From NCBI GenBank assembly GCA_030609325.1, contig JAUWCL010000010.1, positions 1-64,000 on the forward strand: DNA of 64,000 nt, in the 5' to 3' direction. A program made the position numbers and the translations under genes. Below the pieces are notes generated by a model. The model did not search any database and was not told the DNA's origin. It worked only from the letters and a program-made list of their open reading frames with translations. This stretch comes from Candidatus Krumholzibacteriota bacterium. GTDB taxonomy: Bacteria > Krumholzibacteriota > Krumholzibacteriia > Krumholzibacteriales > Krumholzibacteriaceae. Shown in pieces: positions 8,572 through 17,034 of the stretch (its first letter is position 1; every line of letters begins with the position of its first letter).

Positions 8572-9896
8572 TACTTTCCGCCCTTTCTCTTCCCGGCGCC
8601 TCTTGCTTTTCCGCGTTTCACATCTTTCCCGGTGATGGAAGCCGCGACGGCGGCCTCGAATATATCTCTCATTGTCACGCCGTGTTTTTTCGCAGCCTTC
8701 CTGCACGATTCGTATTCGGGCGCGGTCTTGACGCCGCCTCCCGGAAGGACGGCGCGCTTTACCGATATCCGGCCGAACGGGGTATCGACGTGAACGGCGG
8801 AGCGTTTCAGTTCCAGGCGTTCCTCGTACCCGATCCTCACGCCTATGGTGGTAGTCTCCTCGAAGAGCGCTCCGGCAAGCCTGTCGGCCGACACAGGCTG
8901 GCACAGGACGGTGAGCAGTACGCCGGGGCGGTTTTTCTTCATCGCGACGGGCGACATGAAGACATCGAGCGCCCCCTCCTTGAGCAGCTTCTCCTGGACG
9001 TATCCGAAGAGCTCGGGCGTCATATCATCGATAGTCGTCCTGATGACAGTGACAAGTCCTCGCAGGTCGTCCTTTCCTACACCACCAGCGCCGGTACCGG
9101 AGCAGGCGGCGGCGCGGAGCATCCCCGGCTCGCCTCCCTTCTCGCGGGTTCCGGCCGAGTATACGACCCTGTCTATCCGGAGCGGCATATCGGCCGGCAG
9201 CTCATCGGCAAGCGATACGGCAAGCGCCGCGCCGGTGGGAGTCACGACCTCCCCCTCGACCGCGCCGAACGAGACAGTTCTTCCCTTCAGTACCTCGAGC
9301 GTCGCCGGCGCGGGGAGAGGCAGCGTTCCGTGAGAGAAGTTGATCGTCCCGCTCCCGAGAATAAACGGTCTGTGATAAAGCTTCGGAAACCCTAGCAGCG
9401 ATAACGCCACTGACGTCCCGACGATGTCGACGATCGAGTCGACCGCACCGACCTCATGGAAATGCACGTTGTCGGTCGGGACGCCGTGTATCTTACCCTC
9501 CGCCTCACCGAGCACGGTGAACGTCCTCGAGGCTGCTTCCTTCTCTTCCCTGCCGAGTTTCGAACGCCTTATCATGGAAAGGATGGCCTTCAGGTCCCTC
9601 GGCTTCGCGCTGCCGGGGCAGATGACCCTCGCCCTTATCGCTGTCACTCCCCTTCGCTTGACCCTGCCTGCGACGATCCGGAATCTCTCGAGACCCGGCA
9701 GCGTGGCGACTCGTTTCTGAACCTCGCGCCTGTCGGCGCCCAGTGCGAAGAGGCACCCGAGAAACATGTCGCCGCTGAGGCCGGCGGAGGGGTTCAACAC
9801 TATCGTATCGATCGTATTATCAGCTCTACCCGCGTTGTCCGCATTTTTCGCTCGCCTGGCGCTTTTTGAACTTCTCGTATTATTTAATTTCGGCAA
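8571..9896 (-). CDS. larC: Nickel pincer cofactor biosynthesis protein LarC
   Basis: LarC inserts nickel into the pyridinium bis-thiocarboxylate nucleotide precursor in a CTP-dependent step, finishing the nickel-pincer cofactor of LarA-type racemases. The 441-residue product carries the family signature NPSAGLSGDMFLGCLFALGA, then VHFHEVGAVDSIVDIVGTSV, GTINFSHGTLPLPAPATLEV and GEVVTPTGAALAV. In Lactobacillus plantarum LarC needs a programmed frameshift; here it is one continuous frame. The start is a TTG at 9896 with GGGAGG five bases upstream; the N-terminal about 30 residues are basic and poorly conserved. larB lies 52 bp upstream. No larA or larE is present in the window. Confidence 0.93.
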   Translation of the reverse strand: MPKLNNTRSSKSARRAKNADNAGRADNTIDTIVLNPSAGLSGDMFLGCLFALGADRREVQKRVATLPGLERFRIVAGRVKRRGVTAIRARVICPGSAKPRDLKAILSMIRRSKLGREEKEAASRTFTVLGEAEGKIHGVPTDNVHFHEVGAVDSIVDIVGTSVALSLLGFPKLYHRPFILGSGTINFSHGTLPLPAPATLEVLKGRTVSFGAVEGEVVTPTGAALAVSLADELPADMPLRIDRVVYSAGTREKGGEPGMLRAAACSGTGAGGVGKDDLRGLVTVIRTTIDDMTPELFGYVQEKLLKEGALDVFMSPVAMKKNRPGVLLTVLCQPVSADRLAGALFEETTTIGVRIGYEERLELKRSAVHVDTPFGRISVKRAVLPGGGVKTAPEYESCRKAAKKHGVTMRDIFEAAVAASITGKDVKRGKARGAGKRKGGK

Positions 9897-9948
9897 TGCA
9901 TCCTCCCGGCGCCGCCCGGCTTGAAACTGCCGCGGGCCTGGAAATCTC

Positions 9949-10707
9949 TCATTTGTCCGGATATATCTTTCGGCAGATGACAGCTGCGGCGTAGGCGGCG
10001 CCGAAGCCGTTGTCGATGTTGACGACTGTGACTCCCCCGGCGCAGCTGTTGAGCATCGCCAGCAGCGCGGCGAGCCCGCCGAAACTAGCCCCGTAACCGA
10101 TGCTCGTGGGAACTGCTATGATGGGAGCTGCGGCCATCCCCGCGACGACACTCGCGAGGGCGCCCTCCATACCCGCCACGACGATGATGATATCAGCCTC
10201 CTTGATCTCCTCCCAGGACGAAAGGAGCCTGTGGAGCCCGGCCACCCCGACGTCGTAGAACCTCCCCACCCTGCACCCCAGATACTGCGCAGTCAGGGCC
10301 GCCTCTTCGGAGACCTGCCTGTCGGAGGTCCCTCCGGCAACGACGGCGACAAAACCCCTCTCTTCCGGATGCGACTGCCTGACGGCGAACAGCCTGCCGT
10401 CCTCATGATAGACGGCGCCCTCGATCGAGCCGGATACCGCCGCGAACTGCTCCTGCGTGCACCTGGTCGCAAGGAGGTCGGAGCCGTGCTCGAGGATCCT
10501 CGTCGAGATGCCCGTTATCTGCGCCGGGGTCTTGCCCTCGCAGAATATCACCTCGGGGAACCCGCGCCTCAGCTCCCTGTGATGATCGATCCGGGCATAC
10601 CCGGTGTCCTCGTAGGGCAGCGTCCTGAGACATTCGACCGCCTCATCCACGCCGGTCTTTCCGCCGGCCACCTCGTCCAGGAGTCTCTTCAGGCTGTCCC
10701 TGTCCAT
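9949..10707 (-). CDS. larB: Nickel pincer cofactor biosynthesis protein LarB
   Basis: LarB carboxylates nicotinic acid adenine dinucleotide at C5 and hydrolyses the phosphoanhydride, starting nickel-pincer cofactor synthesis. The 252-residue product has the expected N-terminal helical half (LKRLLDEVAGGKTGVDEAVE, RGFPEVIFCEGKTPAQ) and the PurE-like C-terminal half (VAVVAGGTSDRQVSEEA, YDVGVAGLHRLL, VVAGMEGALASVVAGMA, PTSIGYGASFGGLAALLAML, NIDNGFGAAYAA). Length and motifs are normal. It overlaps dus by 19 bp at its 5' end and precedes larC, a usual arrangement. Confidence 0.93.
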   Translation of the reverse strand: MDRDSLKRLLDEVAGGKTGVDEAVECLRTLPYEDTGYARIDHHRELRRGFPEVIFCEGKTPAQITGISTRILEHGSDLLATRCTQEQFAAVSGSIEGAVYHEDGRLFAVRQSHPEERGFVAVVAGGTSDRQVSEEAALTAQYLGCRVGRFYDVGVAGLHRLLSSWEEIKEADIIIVVAGMEGALASVVAGMAAAPIIAVPTSIGYGASFGGLAALLAMLNSCAGGVTVVNIDNGFGAAYAAAVICRKIYPDK

Positions 10708-11690
10708 CTCTTATCCATATCCTCTCTGAGTTCGCATATTATCTCCGTCGCTTCGGCAATCGATTCAGCGGTGGAAAGCCTCATGCGGTAATCCTTCGCA
10801 TCGGGCAACCCCCTGAGGAACCACCTGTACTGCTTGCGCATCTCGACCACGGCCCGTCTCTCGCCCTTCCATTCAACCTCCATGCGGGCCAGCCGGATCA
10901 TCGCGCCGGTCTTTTCCGCCAGATCCGGACCGGTCCACGGCCGTCCCTCGAGAGCCGCCTTTATCTCACTGAATATCCAGGGGCTCCCGAACGCACCTCT
11001 GCCTATCATAACAGTTCCACAACCTGTTATCTCGACAATTTTCATGTAATCGTCCGCTCCCCGCACGCCGCCGCTCGCCACCACGTCTATCGACAGCGCC
11101 TCACGGAGCCTCGCGAGGTGCGTCCAGTCGGCTTCGCCCGCGAATCCCTGTGTACGGTATCTCGGATGGAGTGTCACGGCCGCGATCCCCGCATCTTCCG
11201 CCGTCCTTCCCGCCTCGACGAAATTCTCCTCGGCCGGGCTCCATCCGCTGCGTATCTTTACCGTCACGGGAACGGCCGCCGCTGAAACTACGGCCTCGCA
11301 GATCCGGCCCATCACGTCGAGATCGCGCATTATCGCCGCCCCGCCGTTTCGTTTTATCACCTTCTTGACGGGACACCCGAAGTTGAGATCGATAAACGCG
11401 GGTTCTGTCCGCGAGACGATCGCCGCCGCCTCTGCGAAGGCTGCGGGATCAGAGCCGAAGAGCTGGACTCCCACCGGCCCTTCGCCGGGCAGCCGATCGA
11501 TCAGGCGTGCCGTCTTCCCGCCCCCGCGTATCAGTCCGTCGGCGCTGACCATCTCGGTAACGGCAAAATCGGCGCCGTACTCGAAGCAGAGCAGCCGGAA
11601 CGGCGGATCCGACCAGCCGGCCAGCGGGGCGAGACCTGCGGCGGTCCCGGCAAAGGGAGAATGCTTGCGTTCGGGAGGATTATCAGTCAT
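10689..11690 (-). CDS. dus: tRNA-dihydrouridine synthase
   Basis: This flavoenzyme reduces uridines in the tRNA D-loop with NADPH and FMN. The 333-residue product starts at the ATG at 11690 (MTDNPPERKHSPFAG); the long upstream extension of the frame is a shadow of the membrane protein gene. Diagnostic parts are LAPLAGWSDPPFRLL, the catalytic-Cys segment DLNFGCPVKKVIKRNGGAAI, the FMN-site segment VVASGGVRGADDYMKI and GCGTVMIGRGAFGSPWIF. The C-terminal helical domain is present (MRKQYRWFLRGLP). It cannot be assigned to DusA, B or C by eye; bacterial DusB is likeliest. It is in an operon with larB. Confidence 0.93.
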   Translation of the reverse strand: MTDNPPERKHSPFAGTAAGLAPLAGWSDPPFRLLCFEYGADFAVTEMVSADGLIRGGGKTARLIDRLPGEGPVGVQLFGSDPAAFAEAAAIVSRTEPAFIDLNFGCPVKKVIKRNGGAAIMRDLDVMGRICEAVVSAAAVPVTVKIRSGWSPAEENFVEAGRTAEDAGIAAVTLHPRYRTQGFAGEADWTHLARLREALSIDVVASGGVRGADDYMKIVEITGCGTVMIGRGAFGSPWIFSEIKAALEGRPWTGPDLAEKTGAMIRLARMEVEWKGERRAVVEMRKQYRWFLRGLPDAKDYRMRLSTAESIAEATEIICELREDMDKRWTGTA

Positions 11691-11704
11691 GCAGGCGACT
11701 CCCG

Positions 11705-12538
11705 TCAGAGGCTGTGCGGCACGAGATACAGGGCCAGGCTGAGGACCGAAGCGACGATGACGGCAACAGCGAAGACGCCCGGACCCACCACGTCGCGTCC
11801 CGTCCTGCTGCACATGAAGCTCTTCCACGAGAGAACTGCTACGATAAGCCAGAATATGGCAATCAGCTGCGTCTTGTTGTCGGTGATATCGTACCCGAAG
11901 GGGAACCCTTCCCAGCACATGCCGAATCTCTGCCAGTTGAGGGCGAACCCGAGCGGCCACCCGCCGAGGAAGGTGAAGAGCAGGACCCACCTCACCTGCG
12001 CCACGGTGAACTCCTTTTCCTCACCCATGAAGAGCATCGCAAACGCACCGATCAGCGCTTCGACGAGGAAGAAGAAGGCGGCAAACATGCAGAGGATGTG
12101 AAGGACAAGTACGGTGACGGACACCTCCCCCTTGTACTTGGTCAAGTAATATCCGGTCTCCGACGACGCGGTGGATGTACCCACCTCGGATACTTCTGCC
12201 CGCGATATCCGGAACCCGTACTCGATCCTGCTGCCCTTCTCTTTCCCGGGAAGCCCTGCCACCCAAACCCCTTCCGAGATCTCCGACATCCCGACCGTCT
12301 CGAACACTTCCTCCCCTGGAGTACGATATCGGACAACGGCGTCTATCTCCACGGGCGGGGTGACGTTCAGAATGATCTCGGGCTGCCCGGGACCGACATG
12401 CTCGAATACGGTCGAATGAGTGACGTGGACGTCACCGCAGGTCACTTCTGTTTCGAAAGGCCTGTTTTTCGACATTCTCCTTGCAACGACGAATATAAGC
12501 AGTGATATAAGTATTCCGACAAGTATCCGTTTTCTCAT
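11705..12538 (-). CDS. Membrane protein of unknown function
   Basis: The 277-residue protein has an N-terminal membrane anchor (ILVGILISLLIFVVA), an extracytoplasmic domain of about 110 residues with beta-sandwich-like strands (EIILNVTPPVEIDAVVRYRT, WVAGLPGKEKGSRIEYGFRI), then four or five transmembrane helices (VLVLHILCMFAAFFFLVEAL, WVLLFTFLGGWPLGFAL, LIAIFWLIVAVLSW, VFAVAVIVASVLSLAL). I do not recognise the family. It is 14 bp upstream of dus and is the first gene of the operon; the alpha/beta hydrolase is transcribed divergently from a 24-bp gap. Confidence 0.75.
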   Translation of the reverse strand: MRKRILVGILISLLIFVVARRMSKNRPFETEVTCGDVHVTHSTVFEHVGPGQPEIILNVTPPVEIDAVVRYRTPGEEVFETVGMSEISEGVWVAGLPGKEKGSRIEYGFRISRAEVSEVGTSTASSETGYYLTKYKGEVSVTVLVLHILCMFAAFFFLVEALIGAFAMLFMGEEKEFTVAQVRWVLLFTFLGGWPLGFALNWQRFGMCWEGFPFGYDITDNKTQLIAIFWLIVAVLSWKSFMCSRTGRDVVGPGVFAVAVIVASVLSLALYLVPHSL

Positions 12539-12562
12539 CGCCGACCTCCATTGCGTTTCGAT

Positions 12563-13438
12563 ATGAAAGATAATACCTTATCGATTATGAACGGTTCAAA
12601 GGTTTTCACCGTCGATACCGTCGTTCCCGGGGACGGCCTGCCGGTCCCCACCGACGTCAGGACCGCCTCCAGGGACACCGAGAGGCCCGTTATCGTCGTC
12701 TGCCCCGGATTTCTCGCCTACAGAAGATGGGGATTCTTTCCCTGGGTATCGGAACGCCTCGCCGCGGCTGGATTCCATGTCGTGACAATCAGCTTCTCTC
12801 ACAGCGGCACCGACGACAGGACGGGGATGATTACCAGGCCCGTCGAATTCGCCTCGAACAAGGTATCGACCGAACTCTCGGACCTCAAACGGGTCCTGCG
12901 CTGGATCGATTCTGACGGCTTCCCCTTTCCCGCAGCCTCGTCGAGGGGCCTCTTCGGCCACAGCAGGGGCGGATCAGTCTGCGTACTCGCCGCGCAGTCG
13001 TTTCCGGAAGTCAGATCGATCGTCACCTGGTCGACGCCGTCGAGGCTCGACCGGTACACCGACCGAAGAAAAGAGGAATGGAAAAGGACCGGCGCTCTCG
13101 AATTCTCCGACAGCCGCTCGCCCGTGCCGCTTCGGCTCGACTACTCGTACTACGAGGACATCGACGCGAACCGGGAAAGATACGACCTTCCCGGGGCCGC
13201 CGCCGGACTCGACATCCCCCACCTCGTGGTGCACGGGGAGCGGGACGCGGCCGTGTCCATCAACGAGGCAAAGGCGTTCTTCGAACTGCCGGGCAGGAGC
13301 GAGCGGAAACTCGAGACGATAAGGGGATGCGGGCATACCTTCGGGGTCACGCACCCCATGGACGAACCAACGCCCGCACTCGTAAGGGCCGTATCGCAGA
13401 CGGTCGAATGGTTTGCCTCGACCATCGGCGTAGAGTAA
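12563..13438 (+). CDS. Alpha/beta hydrolase (dienelactone-hydrolase-like)
   Basis: The nucleophile elbow GHSRGG is clear (Ser within SSRGLFGHSRGGSVCVLA, about residue 140), the acid is likely Asp in VVHGERDAAVSINEAKAF, and the His is in GCGHTFGVTHPMDEPTP, giving the standard Ser-Asp-His triad. The oxyanion strand VIVVCPGFLAYRRWGF precedes it. No signal peptide, so the protein is cytoplasmic. The ATG at 12563 is preferred; an in-frame TTG at 12551 is possible, and neither has a strong ribosome-binding site. Substrate unknown. Confidence 0.85.
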   Translation: MKDNTLSIMNGSKVFTVDTVVPGDGLPVPTDVRTASRDTERPVIVVCPGFLAYRRWGFFPWVSERLAAAGFHVVTISFSHSGTDDRTGMITRPVEFASNKVSTELSDLKRVLRWIDSDGFPFPAASSRGLFGHSRGGSVCVLAAQSFPEVRSIVTWSTPSRLDRYTDRRKEEWKRTGALEFSDSRSPVPLRLDYSYYEDIDANRERYDLPGAAAGLDIPHLVVHGERDAAVSINEAKAFFELPGRSERKLETIRGCGHTFGVTHPMDEPTPALVRAVSQTVEWFASTIGVE

Positions 13439-13524
13439 TATACATACGCCCGCGCCGGCCGGCACACGGCCGACGTTATGTGATCCGCAGCGATCCTTGA
13501 AACGTCTGAGTCCCTGGAGGAGAG

Positions 13525-13926
13525 ATGTCCGTTAAATACAGAAACGCTGTTATCATCGGGGCGGCTGTCATCGTCGTCATCGTGGCGCTCGTGGCCGGAA
13601 GGGGATGGATCTCCTCGAGGTCGTACTACAGGGCCGCCGACAGGCTGTCCTCGTCCATGCCCGCCGACCTGCAGGCCAGGTACGGCGAGGAGCTGAAGTA
13701 CACCGTCGACAAGTTCTGGAACTGCTACAAGGAAGACATCTGCTCGCGAAACGACATGACCGACGTGATGGACAGGATGAAGCGCCTCACCTCAGGCGGC
13801 GAGATCACCGACAGCGATGTATTCGAGTTCATCGGATTCGTGAGCCGCCTCTATACCGACCGGCTGGATGATCATCACAGGGAAAGCATTCGCAGGATGG
13901 AAGAGGAGAATCAATCGGAAAGGTAA
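13525..13926 (+). CDS. Small single-pass membrane protein
   Basis: GGAGGAGAG lies directly upstream of the ATG. The 133-residue product has one N-terminal transmembrane helix (AVIIGAAVIVVIVALVAG) and a soluble, helical, charged domain with a Cys pair (FWNCYKEDICSRNDMTDVMD). No known domain is recognised. It ends 23 bp before the convergent HAD gene. Its role is unknown. Confidence 0.75.
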   Translation: MSVKYRNAVIIGAAVIVVIVALVAGRGWISSRSYYRAADRLSSSMPADLQARYGEELKYTVDKFWNCYKEDICSRNDMTDVMDRMKRLTSGGEITDSDVFEFIGFVSRLYTDRLDDHHRESIRRMEEENQSER

Positions 13927-13949
13927 CTCAGGCAGGAACGACCGGGTGA

Positions 13950-14621
13950 TCAATCTGACAGGTAGAGCCTCGACATCATCTCGCGTTCGACGTCGCGGAA
14001 ATTCCTGAAGCGGATGCAGTCTATCTTCCCGCGCTCGCAGTGGTCGAGCAGGTCCCCCTTTGCAAACACCATGTCGGCATGCTCCGACGGACACCTGTCG
14101 CTGTACCCGTTACCGATGTATACGGTGAAGTATCCTTCGCCGCGCAGTCTGTCCACGTGCGCCTTCTTGCAGTTCGCGCACATATCGCAGAGCTCGGGCA
14201 TGTGCCAGGGGAATTCCACCCCGGCGATCCTGTCCCCGTCGGTGACGAGATGATTGGATTTATATTCGATGAATCCGTATCCGTACCTCATCAGAATCGA
14301 GTCGATATAATAATCGAGCCCGTCGCTGAGAATCATCAGCTCGAACTTGCGTCTGTTGCAGAAATCGACGAAATCCTTGAAGAAGGGATCGAGACGCTCG
14401 TTCTCGATGAAGTCGTCGAGGTCGCTGAGGCCCGCCTGCACACTCGCGACCTCATTCTCGAGACACTCGCGGGAGCTGATCAGACCGATCTTCCACTTCT
14501 CAAGGAGCTCATCGTGGTCTTTTCGATCGGGAATGAACTTCTCGAAGAAATGATGCCCGACGTCCCGAAGCGTGATCGTACCGTCAAAATCGCTGACTAT
14601 GGCGATCCGTTCGCTCTTCAA
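13950..14621 (-). CDS. HAD-IB family phosphatase (MtnX/SerB-like)
   Basis: The 223-residue product begins with HAD motif I SDFDGTITLRD, motif II is in LMILSDGLDYYIDSIL, and the motif III/IV region is KKAHVDRLRGE...VYIGNGYSDRCPSEHADMVF. This arrangement, including the YIGNGYSDRCPSEHAD block, matches MtnX-like 2-hydroxy-3-keto-5-methylthiopentenyl-1-phosphate phosphatases and related HAD-IB enzymes of unknown substrate. A CDMCANCKK segment could bind metal. No other methionine-salvage gene is nearby, so the substrate stays open. Its start overlaps the stop of the S41 protease by 4 bp. Confidence 0.83.
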   Translation of the reverse strand: MKSERIAIVSDFDGTITLRDVGHHFFEKFIPDRKDHDELLEKWKIGLISSRECLENEVASVQAGLSDLDDFIENERLDPFFKDFVDFCNRRKFELMILSDGLDYYIDSILMRYGYGFIEYKSNHLVTDGDRIAGVEFPWHMPELCDMCANCKKAHVDRLRGEGYFTVYIGNGYSDRCPSEHADMVFAKGDLLDHCERGKIDCIRFRNFRDVEREMMSRLYLSD

Positions 14622-16225
14622 TCGACCTCCGTCTTCGCAGCTTCGTCCTGCGCCTGCTCAGCCTTCGCAAGTTCCTGCTTCTGCGCCGCGTAGGCAAACA
14701 TCTTGCTCAGGGTCGCGGCCTCGGCAAACATCTCCAGAACCGCGTTGACCTCGTCATCCTCGGGAAGGGTAGCCCTGTAGGCCCCCTTCGTCCCGTAGAG
14801 CTTCCGGAAGACCTCGCGCCTGATCCCCAGCTTGACGTAATCGGTGTTTTCTTCCGTCCAGCTGTCCTCCTCGTACTCGAACTCCTTCGCGTCGAGAAAA
14901 TCGCGGAATTCCTTCATCACATCGTCTGTAACGGCAAACTCTTCGCCTGCCTGCCAGTGTTCGGCCGTGTAGTGAACGGCGAACGAGAAGAATATACTTT
15001 TGATCTCGAGGTCGCGCTGGAAGCCGGTCCATTCGGGCAGTTTCATCACCCAATCGGGCGTGATGCCTCCGCCGCCGTAGACGATGCGCCCGCCTGCGGT
15101 GTAGTACTCCTTCGCCGCTTCTTCTTCCTCGACGATCTCATTCCCCTCGCGATCGATGTCCTTGTGGATGCTTCGTCCGCTCGGGGTAAAATACTTCTGG
15201 GTGGTCAGCTTCAGCGCCGAACCCTGGCCTATCTTGAAGACGGTCTGGACCGAGCCCTTGCCGAAGGTCGTCTGGCCGACGATGAGACCGCGGTCCCAGT
15301 CCTGCAGCGCGCCCGAGACGATCTCGGACGCCGAGGCGCTGGCTCCGTTGACGAGCACGACAACGGGATAGTCGTTGTGAACGTTCTTTCCTTTCGAATA
15401 GAACTTCCGGCTGTCGTCGGGCAGGCGGCTCTCCGTGTAAACGATCATCTTTCCCTTTTCGAGGAAGAGATCGGATACGTGGAACGCCGCGGTGAGAAGG
15501 CCGCCGGGATTCGACCTGAGATCGATCATGACCCCCTTGATACCTTCCTTCTCCATCCCGTCGAGTATGGCGTCGAGGTCGTGCGCCGTGTTCTCCGCGA
15601 ACCTGGCGATCCTCACATAGCCGACGCCGTCTATGATATCGTAATAGGTGATGCTGGGCACGGTGATGATCTCGCGGGTTATGGTCACAGCGAGCGAGTC
15701 GATCTCGTTGCCGGCGGCCTCGCGCCCCAAGGTGATATTGACCTGGGTGCCGGGCGCCCCCCTGAGTTGGCCGACTGCCTCGTCGCTGCTCCACCCTTCG
15801 GTGGATTCGCCCTCTATCGCGACGATCCTGTCACCCGCCTGGATACCCATCCTGTACGCCGGTGTGTTCTCGATCGGGGATATCACCGTCGGGAACCCGT
15901 CTCTCACCGTGATCGTTATACCGAGACCTCCGAACTCGCCCTTCGTATCTATCATGAGGTTCTCGTACTGCCGCTTGTCGAGGTACACCGAATGCGGATC
16001 GAGTTCCTCGAGGATCCCGCGAATAGCGTCGTCGACTACGTCTCCTAGCTCCTTCTCCTCGACATAGTTGTCGAGGACCCTGGTCACGACCTCGATGAGC
16101 CTGTCTATCTCTTCGAGGGAAGTCTCTCTATCCCTGCGCTGCTCCCCCGCTATAACATAGACCGTCGCCGCCACGAGCAGTATCACGGCCAGTGCCAAAA
16201 GAGCGAATCTCTTGTCGAGTCTCAA
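14618..16225 (-). CDS. S41 family C-terminal processing peptidase (CtpA-like)
   Basis: The 535-residue protein has an N-terminal signal-anchor (FALLALAVILLVAATVYVIA), an S41 N-terminal helical region, a PDZ domain (GGLGITITVRDGFPTVISPI ... AGDRIVAIEGES) and the S41 catalytic domain, with the nucleophile in VNGASASASEIVSGALQDW and the general-base Lys in TFGKGSVQTVF. It should act in the periplasm on unfolded or C-terminally marked proteins. A long C-terminal extension after about residue 390 is Glu/Lys/Ala-rich at the end. The start is TTG with GGGGAGG seven bases upstream. Confidence 0.92.
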   Translation of the reverse strand: MRLDKRFALLALAVILLVAATVYVIAGEQRRDRETSLEEIDRLIEVVTRVLDNYVEEKELGDVVDDAIRGILEELDPHSVYLDKRQYENLMIDTKGEFGGLGITITVRDGFPTVISPIENTPAYRMGIQAGDRIVAIEGESTEGWSSDEAVGQLRGAPGTQVNITLGREAAGNEIDSLAVTITREIITVPSITYYDIIDGVGYVRIARFAENTAHDLDAILDGMEKEGIKGVMIDLRSNPGGLLTAAFHVSDLFLEKGKMIVYTESRLPDDSRKFYSKGKNVHNDYPVVVLVNGASASASEIVSGALQDWDRGLIVGQTTFGKGSVQTVFKIGQGSALKLTTQKYFTPSGRSIHKDIDREGNEIVEEEEAAKEYYTAGGRIVYGGGGITPDWVMKLPEWTGFQRDLEIKSIFFSFAVHYTAEHWQAGEEFAVTDDVMKEFRDFLDAKEFEYEEDSWTEENTDYVKLGIRREVFRKLYGTKGAYRATLPEDDEVNAVLEMFAEAATLSKMFAYAAQKQELAKAEQAQDEAAKTEVD

Positions 16226-16357
16226 TGAAGACCTCCCCTGGAGTTGTTCGGTGCATCATCCCGGCCAACGGGATATCCGGGCGCTTCCCCGTGGGGCGCC
16301 GCCCGCTTACCCCCTGAATATGGGGCCGCCGGGAATCGGAATCAAACGCTTATTAAA

Positions 16358-17020
16358 TTACAGACTTTTCAACCCCGGAAGAGCACGCAGGTTCCGCAGA
16401 ACCGCCTCTATCACCTCGTTGAGGGGGCGGGAGGCATTTACGACCGCGACCCTGTCCGGCTCCCTCGATGCGATCCGCAGATATCCTTCCCTGACCTTCT
16501 CGTGGAAGGCCCTTTTCTCGAGCTCCAGCCTGTCCCTGCTCCGCTGCCCTTCCACCTCCCTCCTGTCAGGTCCTCTCTCGAACCCGTCGCCGACCTCGAG
16601 ATCGAGCAGATATGTCCTGTCCGGAACCGCTCCCGCCACGGCGAACGAGTTTAGGTCGGCTACGACATCCTCGCCGAGTCCCCTGGCCCAGCCCTGGTAC
16701 GCGACCGACGCGTCCATGAACCTGTCGCAGAGAACACTCGTCCCGCTCTCCAGCGCGGGCCCTATCACCTCACCGATGAGCTGCGCGCGGCTGGCCACGT
16801 AGAGAAGCAGCTCTGCCCGCGGAGAGATCGACGTGTTCGCCGGATCGAGCAGCATCTCCCTTATCTTCTCCGAGATCTCGTTTCCTCCCGGCTCGCGCGT
16901 GATGATGCATTCCAAGCCGGCCTGCAGGAACCTCTCCAGAACCGCGCGGGCCACCGTGGATTTTCCCGATCCCTCTATGCCTTCGAAGGTTACGAAATAT
17001 CCCCGTTTATCGTCAGTCAT
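16358..17020 (-). CDS. tmk: Thymidylate kinase
   Basis: Phosphorylates dTMP to dTDP. The 220-residue protein shows the P-loop FEGIEGSGKSTVARAVLERF, the DR-type base-binding motif CDRFMDASVAYQGWARGLG, ITREPGGNEISEKIREMLL and the LID-region GPDRREVEGQRSRDRLE. The GSGKST Lys and the E/R residues needed for transfer are present. It lies 14 bp downstream of the MATE transporter gene, on the same strand. Confidence 0.95.
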   Translation of the reverse strand: MTDDKRGYFVTFEGIEGSGKSTVARAVLERFLQAGLECIITREPGGNEISEKIREMLLDPANTSISPRAELLLYVASRAQLIGEVIGPALESGTSVLCDRFMDASVAYQGWARGLGEDVVADLNSFAVAGAVPDRTYLLDLEVGDGFERGPDRREVEGQRSRDRLELEKRAFHEKVREGYLRIASREPDRVAVVNASRPLNEVIEAVLRNLRALPGLKSL

Positions 17021-17034
17021 CTCTCATCCCCGTT

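Noticed and set aside
8571-9896. Programmed frameshift in larC as in Lactobacillus
   Set aside because: The gene is one continuous frame covering both halves of LarC.
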